From an uncultured Bacteroidales bacterium (lineage in GTDB: Bacteria; Bacteroidota; Bacteroidia; Bacteroidales; UBA932), in assembly GCA_947179325.1 (NCBI GenBank), contig CAMXAU010000022.1, positions 1 through 51,274 on the forward strand: a stretch of 51,274 bases of DNA, given 5' to 3'. Numbering within the stretch: the stretch's first letter is position 1; every line of letters starts with the position of its first letter. This document shows, piece after piece, positions 40,474-49,978 of this stretch. Both the position numbers and the translations under genes were made by a program. A model generated the notes under the pieces. The model saw only the letters and a program-made list of their open reading frames with translations, was not told the origin of the DNA and made no database searches.

Positions 40474-43400
40474 TTATCCTGCAACTATGCTGACCTTGCT
40501 GCAGGAATTGTGTCCCTCCTGCTCGACCTTGATCTGCACAGGAATGCGTTCGCGCAGCTCTTCTACGTGACTGATGATTCCGACATGGCGTCCCGCCTTT
40601 GTGTGGAGAGAGCGCAGGGTGTTGACGGCATTCTGCAATGCTTCGCCGCTGAGTGTGCCGAATCCTTCGTCTATGAATAGGGTGTCCACCGCCAGCTGCT
40701 GCCCTATGTCGCTGAGTGCCAATGCAAGCGATAATGAGACAAGGAAACTTTCACCGCCTGAGATCGTGCTTGTTGCACGGCGGGCGAATCCCTGGTAGGC
40801 ATCTTCTATTGAAATCACGAAGGTTCCGGGATTTACAGTAAGGACGTATCTGTCTGTAAGTGTCTTCATGTATGTATTGGCGGAGCGTATAAGGCTTGCG
40901 AGCACGTAGCTCTGGGCTATTTTCCTGAACTTGTTTCCTGTGGCGTCTCCTATCAGGTCATTCATCCTTGACCACTTGAGATATTCATCCTTTTTTTTCT
41001 CCACCTCATCTATAAGCCCGCTCAGCCTTTTCTTGTTCTCTTCGTCTGTCTTCAGCTCCTGGCAGATTGCTCCCTTTGCGGACAGCAGGCTGTTCATCAG
41101 CTTTTCAAGCTCTTCAATGTGCCCTGAGAGGAATTCCATGCTTTCATTCTCTTCTATGGCAGGTCTGGCGGCATAATGCTCTTCGTGCAGCTTTCTGGCC
41201 TCCTTCAGGGCTGTCTCGCTGACCAGGAATGCGTTGCGCGATTCATTTATGGACTCTGACATTTTCTCGATATCTTTGGGGCTGTATCTGTCAATCTGCT
41301 CAAGGTCCCAGGCCCCCAGGCCGCTGTTTGCCTTAAGGTATTCATCAAGCCTGGATTCGGCCTCCATTTTCAGCTTCTCTTCACGCATGATTGAGTCCCT
41401 GGCTGATTTGACTTCGGTGCGCAATATGGAGAATCTGTCCTGAAGCCTGTCTATCCTGATAGGGGAGCCGGTATGCAGTCTCTCCCATTCCGGCATAAGC
41501 TCTATGATTGCAGACATATGTGAATCAATGTTTTCCATAATAATCTGTCTTTCGTTGTATTCTGCCATCAGTGACTGCTTTAGCCTTACCGCCTGGGTGA
41601 ACTTGCCTGCTGCATATGCCAGTTCCTGACTGAATGAGCCTGGTTCTGTCCTCCAGTCATTCCGCCATTCGAATTTGTCAGCGGCACTCCCTATAAGGGC
41701 TTCTGAAGCAGATGCTTCTGCCTGCTTGGTGCGGATTATGCCCTGCGCGACAGTAATCCGGTTCTTGCTCTCTGCTATCTTCCTGTCGGTCTCTGCTGTC
41801 CTTTCTTTCGCCTCATTCCATTCCTTCCTGTGAATCTCCATCTGTCTCTGGCTTTCCCTCACTTCAGCTTCAATGGCTTCTGCAGCGGATATCCTCCGCT
41901 CAATGTCAATTTTTGCGTTGTTCTCTTTTTCAAGGGCATTATCAAGGAAGTCCATTGTCCCAGTGCCAATCTCCTCGACCCCGCATTTGCGGCATGCAGC
42001 AATGGCATTGCCTTCAGCGTCTTGCAGGCTTCTGTCTTCATCCAGAGCCTTTATGCTGTCCGAGAGGTTATGAGTCAGGAAATTTATCTCGGTGTCCAGC
42101 CTGTTCTGCTGCTCAATAAGCTGCCTGTATTGCTGTTCGGATTCATTGAAGGCTTTTTCTGCAACAGTAAACAGCATATCCAGCTCCTCCTCATGGGGAA
42201 GTGCGTCATCAATTGCCTGTCCGCATACCGGACATCTGTCCCCGATGTCCAGCCTGCTCCGTATCCGCTTTGTCCAGTCGGAAACAGATATGCGTTGTCC
42301 CTCAAGGGATTTCTTGCGTTCTTCCATGCGTATCCTGGCATCGTGGACCAGAGGGGAAAGCCCGTTGCCTGACTCTTTCAGGCTTTCAATCTTCAGCGAC
42401 ATCGATGCAATGGACTCGCGCGCTTTTCTTGCGCGCTCTGTTTCCTTTTCGAATTCCCTGATACGTTCCATGGCAATCCCGATGGCGGCAATCCTGGCCA
42501 GGACCGCCTCTTTCTGCATGTGGAGGGCAGGCATGTCTGCGGCAGCAAGTTCCTCTCCTTTCTTTTCGTAGAGGGATTTCTGCGCCTCGAAGGCGGATCT
42601 TGCCATCTGCTCAGAACGCTCCGCAGCACTTTTAAAGTTCTGCAGTTCTCCCTGGAGTGACTTCTCCTCCGAGGAGATCCTGATGCTTTCTTCTGCAATG
42701 ATTTTACGGCAGTTCAGGATTGCATCGACATGTCCGCAGATTGTCTGGGCATTTGCATATATTTCTTCCCTGTCTTTTTCAGATTCTATGTATAGGCTTG
42801 CTTCAGCAAGGCTCGCACCTGTCCTGTCAAGCTCTGCGGCATTCCATTTTCTGCCTGACATGAGTTTGCTGAAATTCCCCGCGAGCCTGTGAAGTGAGGA
42901 TTCAAGCTTCTGCTTCTCAATTTCTGCAGATTTTCCGCTACGCAGCCATTGGCGTGCCTCAATTGTGCTGTTCCACAGTGATATGAAATCTGCCTTGCGC
43001 CTGAATTCTTCTCCTGAGACTACCTCCAGTGAAGCCATGAAGGCTTCATTGGCCTTTGAGATTTTGTCGATTAATTCTTTCTCCCTGCTGAGCCACAGGC
43101 ATTTCTGTCCCTCGGACAAACGTGTGTCCCTAAGCCTTGAATATTCGGCTTCAATTGATGCAATCTCGGAGTTTTTCCTGGATATCTCTTCTTCGGAAAG
43201 CACCTTGATGTCCTCTATGTTTCTTTTGGCATCTTTCCACTCCGTTTCTTTGGCTGTGCAGACCTCATAGGCTTTCCTTCCTATCCTGGAATAGATGTCA
43301 ACTCCCGTGATTTTCTCCAGTATGGCTGCCTTTTCATCGTCCTTGCTGTTGAGAAAACGGGTGAATTCCCCCTGTGCAAGCATTGTGGTGCGGCAGAACT

Positions 43401-43875
43401 GGCTGAAGTCCAGTCCTATGGCTGATCTGATCCCGGCCCTGATCTCCTCATCTTTTGTCAAGGTGTGGCCCGTCTCCAGGTTGGTCAGGCTCCATTTCTT
43501 GCCCTGGATGTTACCGTTTGCCCTGTTGCGTGCGCGCGCCACGGACCAGATGGCTTCGTAATGTATTCCGTTTCTGCCTATGAATGTAAGTGCAGAGTAG
43601 GCCTCACCGGTGTTTTTCCGCATCAGCTGGCGAGGGTCATATATCTTTACATTCTTGTCCCCGTCGGGCGTATCTCCCTGCATGTTCGTATTTTCCAGCC
43701 GTGGGGTATTGGCGTACAGGGCAAGGCATATGGCATCAAGTATGGTCGATTTGCCGGAACCTGTCTTGCCGCTTATGAGAAAGACTTCGCTGGAGGACAG
43801 AGGCTCTGCGCCAAAGTCTATGACAGCATCTTCAATCGATGCTATGTTGTGTATTGTCAGTTTCTGGAGTTTCAT
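40474..43875 (-). CDS. sbcC: SbcC, SMC-like exonuclease subunit
   Basis: A 1,133-residue SMC-type ATPase. The N-terminal ATP-binding half has FLISGKTGSGKSTILDAICL (Walker A 36-44) and a FCRTTMLAQGEFTRFL Q-loop region. Long coiled coils flank a zinc-hook RCPVCGQAID (about 545-555). The C-terminal half holds TISGGESFLVSLSLALALSD (signature) and DTLFIDEGFGTLSGEAL (Walker B, D-loop). With SbcD it forms the Mre11-Rad50-like complex that opens hairpins and blocked DNA ends. It starts 5 bases after the SbcD stop, so the two are one operon. Length is normal for SbcC. Confidence 0.95.
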   Translation of the reverse strand: MKLQKLTIHNIASIEDAVIDFGAEPLSSSEVFLISGKTGSGKSTILDAICLALYANTPRLENTNMQGDTPDGDKNVKIYDPRQLMRKNTGEAYSALTFIGRNGIHYEAIWSVARARNRANGNIQGKKWSLTNLETGHTLTKDEEIRAGIRSAIGLDFSQFCRTTMLAQGEFTRFLNSKDDEKAAILEKITGVDIYSRIGRKAYEVCTAKETEWKDAKRNIEDIKVLSEEEISRKNSEIASIEAEYSRLRDTRLSEGQKCLWLSREKELIDKISKANEAFMASLEVVSGEEFRRKADFISLWNSTIEARQWLRSGKSAEIEKQKLESSLHRLAGNFSKLMSGRKWNAAELDRTGASLAEASLYIESEKDREEIYANAQTICGHVDAILNCRKIIAEESIRISSEEKSLQGELQNFKSAAERSEQMARSAFEAQKSLYEKKGEELAAADMPALHMQKEAVLARIAAIGIAMERIREFEKETERARKARESIASMSLKIESLKESGNGLSPLVHDARIRMEERKKSLEGQRISVSDWTKRIRSRLDIGDRCPVCGQAIDDALPHEEELDMLFTVAEKAFNESEQQYRQLIEQQNRLDTEINFLTHNLSDSIKALDEDRSLQDAEGNAIAACRKCGVEEIGTGTMDFLDNALEKENNAKIDIERRISAAEAIEAEVRESQRQMEIHRKEWNEAKERTAETDRKIAESKNRITVAQGIIRTKQAEASASEALIGSAADKFEWRNDWRTEPGSFSQELAYAAGKFTQAVRLKQSLMAEYNERQIIMENIDSHMSAIIELMPEWERLHTGSPIRIDRLQDRFSILRTEVKSARDSIMREEKLKMEAESRLDEYLKANSGLGAWDLEQIDRYSPKDIEKMSESINESRNAFLVSETALKEARKLHEEHYAARPAIEENESMEFLSGHIEELEKLMNSLLSAKGAICQELKTDEENKKRLSGLIDEVEKKKDEYLKWSRMNDLIGDATGNKFRKIAQSYVLASLIRSANTYMKTLTDRYVLTVNPGTFVISIEDAYQGFARRATSTISGGESFLVSLSLALALSDIGQQLAVDTLFIDEGFGTLSGEALQNAVNTLRSLHTKAGRHVGIISHVEELRERIPVQIKVEQEGHNSCSKVSIVAG

Positions 43876-43880
43876 GATGC

Positions 43881-45050
43881 TTATCCGTTACGTCTTTCGT
43901 CTTCAAGCAGTTCTACAATCTCGCGGAACATATCTTCCATTTCCCTGTCGAAAGTGAGTCCTGTGTCTTCTGCGAACCTGTGCGCTATGTCAACTGGGGC
44001 CTCTTCCTGGAATTCCTGCACTGTAAGGGCTTTTGCCTCAGTCTCTTTCCTGTTCTTGCGCTTTGCGTTGATGTGGCAGAACCTGCATTGCTTGCCTGCA
44101 GTCAGTGCAACTGCCTCCTGGAATGCTTCTGCAGGAAGATAGTCTTCAATGGCTATGTTCAGGCGGATATATGCAGGGATCTCATCCGGGAAATTCTTCA
44201 GCAGCCCCATCGCTTCGTCCAGATCAGCCGTACCTTCAGTCGGCAGTGTGACAAGCGGCCGTGGATTCTCGATGGTGATTTCTTCGACCTGCGGCATAGA
44301 GCCGTGGCTTTCAATTTCCACAAGGCTTATGCTGTGGTGGAATGTCTCGTCAAAGTTCACAGCAAGCGGTGTCCCGCAGTACCTCGCTCTCTTCTGGCTG
44401 CCCTGTACAAACTGTCCGTTGTGGATGTGCCCGAGTGCCAGATAGTCATACCCATGGCCCATTTCCCCGAGTTCAAGGTAATCGATGCCGCCTACAGTGT
44501 ACTCGTTTGCGTTGTCGTGTCCGGAAGCATTGCATCCCCGGACTGTCGTGTGCGCTGTCATGATTATCGGAAGCCCGTGCCCGTTGCGCTCCATGGCTAT
44601 GTCAAGCAGCTTCTGGAAATAGCCTTCCGGTATATTTCGCCCGTGCGAATAGGGGACAGCTACTATCGTCCCTTTCCCTGGAATCTCAATGATGTGCCCG
44701 TCAGGATTCTCCTTTTCAATGTTTCCGATGACATGTACATTCAGTGCGCGCCATGGAGCCTTGAATATCTCATGCCTGCTCCCGCTGTCGTGGTTGCCCG
44801 CAGTTATTATTGTCGTCATCTTCGGACATGCACGGTGCATGCGGACAACAGCTTCCGTGAACATTGTCTGCACTGAGGCTGATGCCTGCGCCGTGTGGAA
44901 TATGTCTCCGCAGATGAGCAGCACATCTGGCTGCCGCACGCATATGGCCTTTTCTATCTGCATGAGCATGGACATCTGCTCTTCGCTTCTGTCATAATTA
45001 TATAGTGTATGACCGAGATGCCAGTCGCTTGTATGGAGTATCCTTATCAT
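43881..45050 (-). CDS. sbcD: SbcD, Mre11-like nuclease subunit
   Basis: A 389-residue calcineurin-type phosphoesterase. The metal-binding motifs follow in order: HTSDWHLGH (Asp9, His11), ICGDIFH (Asp49), AGNHDSG (Asn86-His87), MTAHTT (about 168) and LALGHIHNG (about 210). It is the Mre11-like nuclease of the SbcCD complex, with SbcC immediately downstream. Length matches the family. It cleaves DNA ends, hairpins and protein-blocked ends with Mn. An exact -7 box lies 20 bases upstream. Confidence 0.95.
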   Translation of the reverse strand: MIRILHTSDWHLGHTLYNYDRSEEQMSMLMQIEKAICVRQPDVLLICGDIFHTAQASASVQTMFTEAVVRMHRACPKMTTIITAGNHDSGSRHEIFKAPWRALNVHVIGNIEKENPDGHIIEIPGKGTIVAVPYSHGRNIPEGYFQKLLDIAMERNGHGLPIIMTAHTTVRGCNASGHDNANEYTVGGIDYLELGEMGHGYDYLALGHIHNGQFVQGSQKRARYCGTPLAVNFDETFHHSISLVEIESHGSMPQVEEITIENPRPLVTLPTEGTADLDEAMGLLKNFPDEIPAYIRLNIAIEDYLPAEAFQEAVALTAGKQCRFCHINAKRKNRKETEAKALTVQEFQEEAPVDIAHRFAEDTGLTFDREMEDMFREIVELLEDERRNG

Positions 45051-45069
45051 TGTTTCCGTATTTCTGCTG

Positions 45070-45077
45070 CAAAGTTA
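45070..45077 (-). promoter_or_regulatory. Promoter -7 box of the sbcDC operon
   Basis: On the minus strand TAACTTTG matches TAnnTTTG and lies 20 bases before the SbcD start at 45050, implying a short leader. No -33 box is evident. Confidence 0.5.
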
Positions 45078-45255
45078 ATCTTTTGATGTGCCGGATTGCG
45101 GTACATTGCCGATTTTTTTGCAGAAAGTCCTGAATCATTCTTAGTCATCCATCCACATGCAGGCCGGACGTGGTGTTGCTGTAAATGACAGCCCCCCAGA
45201 GGCTGCCTGTACCGGCATACTTCTGAGGGGGAGCTTCCTTTGTCTTCGGCAATCG

Positions 45256-46299
45256 TCAGGCCATGCGTGCAATTGCGTCTTTGTAGTATTTCTGATGTAT
45301 GAATACATCTTCCTTGTAAGGGTTGATGTGGCGTTTCCTTGATATATGTATGATATATCCCAGCGCAATGATATTTACAGCAAGGGCGGTCAGGCTGACA
45401 ATGGTCATCGCTGTCGGGTCTGCATTTGCGCATCCGCCTTCAACAATGCCGTTCAGCGTGCCGTCAGCGTAAAGGGTAGGGAGGGTCGCCCATTTGCTTG
45501 CCGGTGTGCCGTCTGCAAATGTGATCTGGAATAGAGGGTATACCTGGGCGAACATGCACCATATGGCGAGGGTGTTTGCCCTGTTCTGGATCCATCCTCC
45601 CTTGTTCCAGAGGAGTGCGGCAACAGTCGGGGCGAGCAGGAGTGCTACACCGCAGAACCATGAATGAGTAGGGAGACAGTTATATGTATATGCGAAATTC
45701 CATACATCATATACAAGGATATATACCCATGTCATGTCTGGCCATAGCATGTCGGTCTTGTCCTTTGACGAATATACAGACCACCATGCCGTCATGCAGA
45801 ATATGTTCAGCAGGCCGGCTACTCCATTGAATATGTTGTGCCATCCTCCGTAGAGCCATACCTGTTCCGGGGAAAGTCTCCACTTGTACCAGCCAAGGGC
45901 AGCCGTCTCGAAATCAGACGCAACGGCTATAAGTATGTTGATGGCGACAATTACAAATGGGAACGGCTTGAACCAGTGCTGCCTGCCGATTCCCCATCCG
46001 TATTTGATCATCATGAATCCGATGCACCCGGCGAGGGCGGCATATAGCTTCGCATAATGGAACCATCCATTCATGTAGAGGTGAGTCTGATTGTTGACTG
46101 CCCATTCAGCACCTCGTGCCGCGCCGATCTCGACTGCAATGAAATAGGCTGTGAGCACAAGCGGTATTGCAAAGAAAGTTACAGCACCGCCGAATCTGGT
46201 CTTACGTGCAAATTCATTGAAGAGGATAAGGCCGGCGAGAACTGCCAGCATGGCAATCCACTGATAGACGGCCATATCGCCATAGACGTGAAATAACAT
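45256..46299 (-). CDS. DUF5692-like multi-pass membrane protein
   Basis: A 347-residue integral membrane protein with about nine hydrophobic segments, such as WIAMLAVLAGLILFNEF, GAVTFFAIPLVLTAYFIAVE, LYAALAGCIGFMMI, FPFVIVAINILIAVAS, WVYILVYDVWNFAYTY and SLTALAVNIIALGYIIHI. The family appears to match DUF5692, proteins of unknown function found in gut Bacteroidales. Many tryptophans and the conserved WHNIFNGVAGLLN stretch are notable. It may be a transporter or enzyme in the inner membrane. It is a single gene divergent from the SMR transporter. Confidence 0.78.
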   Translation of the reverse strand: MLFHVYGDMAVYQWIAMLAVLAGLILFNEFARKTRFGGAVTFFAIPLVLTAYFIAVEIGAARGAEWAVNNQTHLYMNGWFHYAKLYAALAGCIGFMMIKYGWGIGRQHWFKPFPFVIVAINILIAVASDFETAALGWYKWRLSPEQVWLYGGWHNIFNGVAGLLNIFCMTAWWSVYSSKDKTDMLWPDMTWVYILVYDVWNFAYTYNCLPTHSWFCGVALLLAPTVAALLWNKGGWIQNRANTLAIWCMFAQVYPLFQITFADGTPASKWATLPTLYADGTLNGIVEGGCANADPTAMTIVSLTALAVNIIALGYIIHISRKRHINPYKEDVFIHQKYYKDAIARMA

Positions 46300-46432
46300 A
46301 ATAATTTAATTTTATAAAATATTGTACTTTCGGTTTTCGGATGTGAAAGTAGCCAAATCTTCAGCAAGTTATAATCCATCCTTCCCCAAAAGCGACCTTT
46401 TGATAATAATGTGCGCATATTAATACAAATAT

Positions 46433-46458
46433 CCCGCCTCTCCTGAAGGAAAGGCGGG
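46433..46458. promoter_or_regulatory. GC-rich hairpin between divergent genes
   Basis: CCCGCCT (46433-46439) pairs with AGGCGGG (46452-46458), with an inner TCCT/AGGA pair. No T-run follows on the plus strand, and only a weak one on the minus strand. It lies between divergent genes, so it is more likely a regulatory element than a terminator. Confidence 0.45.
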
Positions 46459-46498
46459 CATTTGTGTCCAGCGGAATGGAAAGGATATCCAAAATAGC

Positions 46499-46506
46499 TA
46501 TCTTTG
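46499..46506 (+). promoter_or_regulatory. Promoter -7 box of the SMR transporter gene
   Basis: TATCTTTG matches TAnnTTTG. Transcription would start near 46513, giving a leader of about 68 bases that contains a hairpin of GTAGATG and CATCTAC (about 46518-46542). Confidence 0.5.
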
Positions 46507-46580
46507 CGGGGAATTTGTGTAGATGGAGCAATGCGGCATCTACGCATGTGAATCATGAACTGCTGAAAGATTTTTGTATT

Positions 46581-46910
46581 ATGGCGATAGACTGGATCAT
46601 ATTGATAATAGCCGGATGCTTCGAGACCGGGTTCGCGTTCTGCCTTGGCAAGGCCAAGGAGTTTGCCGGCCTTGCACATTGGCTGTGGCTGGCCGGATTT
46701 GTCCTGTGTCTCTGCATGAGCATGCTTCTGCTGTCCAAGGCTGTGCAGACTATACCGATAGGGACCGCATATCCTGTGTGGACAGGAATCGGTGCAGTCG
46801 GCACTGTCGTGGTCGGAATCCTCTTCCTGGATGATCCTGTGTCGTTCTGGAGGATATTCTTCATCATGACGCTGATACTTTCAGTCATTGGGCTGAAGGT
46901 TGTAAGCTAA
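46581..46910 (+). CDS. SMR-family transporter (SugE/Gdx-like)
   Basis: A 109-residue small multidrug-resistance transporter with four transmembrane helices. The conserved membrane glutamate appears in IIAGCFETGFAFCLG (Glu14). TIPIGTAYPVWTGIGAVGTV is the third helix, with the GTAYxxWTGIG signature of the SugE/Gdx branch. These export guanidinium or quaternary ammonium ions in exchange for protons. The ATG at 46581 gives the standard length; the frame extends upstream without helices. No guanidine riboswitch is recognisable. It converges with the GH78 gene, ending 4 bases from it. Confidence 0.9.
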   Translation: MAIDWIILIIAGCFETGFAFCLGKAKEFAGLAHWLWLAGFVLCLCMSMLLLSKAVQTIPIGTAYPVWTGIGAVGTVVVGILFLDDPVSFWRIFFIMTLILSVIGLKVVS

Positions 46911-46913
46911 GGC

Positions 46914-49505
46914 TTACATCTCAATTCTGTAGCTTCCGGCTACATATTCGGAAACCTCAGTGCTTCCTGGAAGGGTGACAGATGCTGTCGCCCCCTCCGG
47001 GATTGTGAAATCCCATATCCATTTGTCGCCGTCATATTTCCATGAGCTCTTTATCAGGCCGGATGCGGACCTGTACTCGGCATTTACAGATCCAAGTCTT
47101 TTGTCCGGTACCGGCTTCATGATGATATGCCTGAACCCAGGGCAGGCCGGATCCGCCGCTATGCCTGCCACCGTCTCCCATATCCATTCACAGACAACGC
47201 CGTATGCATAGTGGTTAAAGGAGTTCATGCCTTGCGGGCCCATGCCTTTCTCTATCATATAGCTGTTCCAGCGTTCCCATATAGTCGTTGCTCCGTTGTC
47301 CACTGAGTATAGCCAGCTTGGGTTCCTGCGCTGGAACAGCAGCTCGTATGCTATGTCTGCCATCCCGTTGTCTGTCAGAGTGCCCATGAGTATCGATGTC
47401 CCGAGGAAACCTGTCTGCAGGCAGTTGTCGTGGAGAGAGAAATTCTCACGCAGGCGTTCAATCATCTTTTCCTTTGCAGCTCCTTCCACAATCTCGTTTT
47501 TCAATGCGAAGAGGGCCGGTGTCTGCATGGTGTTCAGTATTTCTGTCCTGAATTCTCCACTGGAAGTGAGGAAGTTCTTGCTGATATATGATTTGGCTTC
47601 AGACACCATTGAACTGTATTTCACGGCTTCAGCCTCCCTGCCGGTCGCCTTTGCCATATCCCGCATCATGCCTGCGTCCATCGCCCAATAGGATGCGCAT
47701 AGGTAGTTCCAGTATTCAACGGCTTCCGGCAGCGGTCCCCATCTGCCTGAAGCGTCCCTTCCGAAGCCGCGGCCGCTGCAGCTCTCGAGGGGTTCATAGC
47801 TGAGCCAGTCAGCCCATTGGTAGTTGCCGTTTTCAGCAATCAGGGTGTTATGGTCATATCTGGTCTCGTTTACGTGGCCCATGAATCTTTCCATGGACCC
47901 CCAGCATTCGTCTACTATCTGTGTGTCACCGAACTGTTTCCATATTGTCCATGGGACAATAACTCCTGCATCGGCCCAGCCCACGCGCATCATCTCCCAT
48001 CCGTATTGCGCCAGCGGTGCGACTCCCGGATAGCCTCCAAGCTCGCTCTGGCTGTCGCGCATGTCCCTCATCCATTTGTGGAAGAACGGTGCGGTGTCCG
48101 CGAAGAATGTGCCTGTTTCCGCGAACACCTGGGTGTCTGCGGTCCACCCGAGACGCTCGTTGCGCTGAGGACAGTCGGTCGTGACGGACAGATAGTTGGA
48201 ACGCTGTCCCCAGACCGTGTTGGATATGAGCTTGTTCACAAGGTCGTTTCCGGTGGTTATGCTTCCTGTCTCTATCTCTTTGCTTATGGATGAGACTGGT
48301 ATGGACCTGATGCTCTTGATCCGGACTTTGCCGGAAACGGTAATTGATACGAACCGGTAGCCGAAGAATGTGCAGCGAGGGCAATACGATACGTCTTTCC
48401 TTGAACCGGCAAATGTATATCCGAGAATCATCCCAGTGTCAGGGATACGGAGGTTCAGGCGGTGTACGCTTCCCTCTGGTCCGTCCATTCCGCGGCTCCT
48501 GGCACCGTTGCCGTCATTGAGCAGCTCGCCGGGAAGGCAGGTGAGCCTTGTGCCTTCCTCTGCATTGAAGACGAATGACGGTACAGCTGCGCAGTTCTGC
48601 CCGAAGTCGACAACAAGGGTTTCTCCGGGAAGTACAGTGATGGTCTCTCCATCGCTGAATTCCCTTGCAATCTTCACTTTTCCGTATTCGTCCTCGCGCT
48701 CGCCTTCCACATCTGCCCATATATAGGCCTTGACAGGGGATAGGGCAAGGTCTTCACGCAGATATATCTCACCTCCGTCAGAAGGCAGGATTTCACCGCT
48801 GAATTCGTTGTTTATCTCAGGTGTGGAGAACTTTTCCGGTGTCGCGTATCCCGGCAGCTCGCGTGCATCATACTCCTCGCCGTCGAATATCGCGGCATGT
48901 CTGACAGGTCCTGCAATGCCGGCCTTCCAGTTCAGTGTGTCAGTGCCGTAAAGCTTTTTGCTCCCGTCAGCGCATGTCAGTTCAATGACTCCACGGAATG
49001 CACATTTCTTTCCGACCATTCCGTCATGCCCTCCCGGGGTGATGATCTTGTCTGCCCACCATCCCGGTGTTACCTGTACGGAAAATACATTCCCGGCACC
49101 GGCCTTTCTCCTGATGGCATCAGTTATGTCGTATGTGAATGACCTCCTTGTCCTGGCATAGTGGGTGAATCCCGGTTTCAGGATCTCCTTGCCTATGAGC
49201 CTGCCGTTTACATAAAGGTCATATACCCCGAGCCCGGTGGTCATCCATTTGGCGGAGACGATATCCTGCCCGTTTTCCAGTGTTGATACAAACCAGCTTG
49301 CTCCATCTGCCGCGCGCGCCCCGTCATGGATCCGTCCCTCTGCAACAGGTGCATCTGCAGCAGATATCCACGATGATACATTCCATGCAGTGTCATCAAG
49401 GGCATCCGTGAATATGCCTGCTTCTTCATTTACGCTGTGGCTGCACGACGCAAGAGATAATGTCAATGCAGCAATTGTGATTTTTTTCAATGTGTCGGTT
49501 CTCAT
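46914..49505 (-). CDS. Alpha-L-rhamnosidase lipoprotein (GH78)
   Basis: An 863-residue GH78 enzyme. From the ATG at 49505 the signal peptide MRTDTLKKITIAALTLSLAS is followed by a lipobox cysteine (LASC), so it is lipid-anchored. The N-terminal beta domains include the carbohydrate-binding WISAADAPV region and the GLGVYDLYVNGRLIGKEILK segment typical of GH78. The (alpha/alpha)6 barrel has the signature DCPQRNERLGWTADTQVF (about 458-475), with the catalytic acid in this stretch, and TTIWERWNSY near 750. It hydrolyses alpha-L-rhamnosyl bonds of plant polysaccharides or flavonoids. No SusC/SusD pair is adjacent, so it is an isolated hydrolase. It has an upstream -7 box. Confidence 0.92.
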   Translation of the reverse strand: MRTDTLKKITIAALTLSLASCSHSVNEEAGIFTDALDDTAWNVSSWISAADAPVAEGRIHDGARAADGASWFVSTLENGQDIVSAKWMTTGLGVYDLYVNGRLIGKEILKPGFTHYARTRRSFTYDITDAIRRKAGAGNVFSVQVTPGWWADKIITPGGHDGMVGKKCAFRGVIELTCADGSKKLYGTDTLNWKAGIAGPVRHAAIFDGEEYDARELPGYATPEKFSTPEINNEFSGEILPSDGGEIYLREDLALSPVKAYIWADVEGEREDEYGKVKIAREFSDGETITVLPGETLVVDFGQNCAAVPSFVFNAEEGTRLTCLPGELLNDGNGARSRGMDGPEGSVHRLNLRIPDTGMILGYTFAGSRKDVSYCPRCTFFGYRFVSITVSGKVRIKSIRSIPVSSISKEIETGSITTGNDLVNKLISNTVWGQRSNYLSVTTDCPQRNERLGWTADTQVFAETGTFFADTAPFFHKWMRDMRDSQSELGGYPGVAPLAQYGWEMMRVGWADAGVIVPWTIWKQFGDTQIVDECWGSMERFMGHVNETRYDHNTLIAENGNYQWADWLSYEPLESCSGRGFGRDASGRWGPLPEAVEYWNYLCASYWAMDAGMMRDMAKATGREAEAVKYSSMVSEAKSYISKNFLTSSGEFRTEILNTMQTPALFALKNEIVEGAAKEKMIERLRENFSLHDNCLQTGFLGTSILMGTLTDNGMADIAYELLFQRRNPSWLYSVDNGATTIWERWNSYMIEKGMGPQGMNSFNHYAYGVVCEWIWETVAGIAADPACPGFRHIIMKPVPDKRLGSVNAEYRSASGLIKSSWKYDGDKWIWDFTIPEGATASVTLPGSTEVSEYVAGSYRIEM

Positions 49506-49594
49506 TGGCTTTGTTATAAGTATCAGTAAGTATTTGTGGCTGTCAGGCCCCATGTCGTTCCGGCATCGGGTGTGCCGGCTTTATGCCTGCTCTG

Positions 49595-49602
49595 CAAATA
49601 TA
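49595..49602 (-). promoter_or_regulatory. Promoter -7 box of the GH78 gene
   Basis: On the minus strand TATATTTG matches TAnnTTTG, about 90 bases before the start at 49505. No -33 box is clear. Confidence 0.45.
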
Positions 49603-49978
49603 ATCTTTTCTGCGTTACAGCATGCTGAAGATTAATTTTTAGTGATTTTGTCTGTTTCAGATGGCAGATGTAAATTTCCATTAGGAATGGATGTTTCGCA
49701 AGGGCTGCGATTACTTTGATATGCCCCCAAAAAAATAATAGTCTGGCTACCTGCTTATCAAGGAAAAACGTCATAGGTGTGTAAATTCTACACATTCAGC
49801 GTTATGAGCGGAGCAAATACACAACAGGAACTTCGTGTGGGCAGGACAGGATATGAAAGAGATTATAGCTGATATTTGCAACAAGAAAATGCTAAATAAT
49901 ATTATAACCTAATAAGATATCGGCTGTTCCTTAGACTATATCGGACTTGCTTTATCTTATTGATTTAATTATGAAACA
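49603..49978. other. Gene-less stretch with an inverted repeat before the integrase
   Basis: No gene is supported here. Base composition shifts to AT-rich from about 49,720. An inverted repeat AATAAGATA (49911-49919) / TATCTTATT (49953-49961) lies just upstream of the recombinase gene, with ATATCGG occurring twice between or within the arms. It could be a recombinase binding or crossover site. Confidence 0.4.

Noticed and set aside
43980..44876. Long plus-strand open frame opposite sbcD
   Set aside because: It lies wholly antisense to a gene with every Mre11 motif; the translation is cysteine-rich and without domain signal.
45160..45240. Imperfect CCCCC/GGGGG hairpin after the DUF5692-like gene
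   Set aside because: The stem has several mismatches and lacks a T-run on either strand; not strong enough to call a terminator.
46460..46580. Guanidine riboswitch before the SMR transporter
   Set aside because: The two hairpins lack the ACGR loops of class II/III and I cannot see the class I conserved core.
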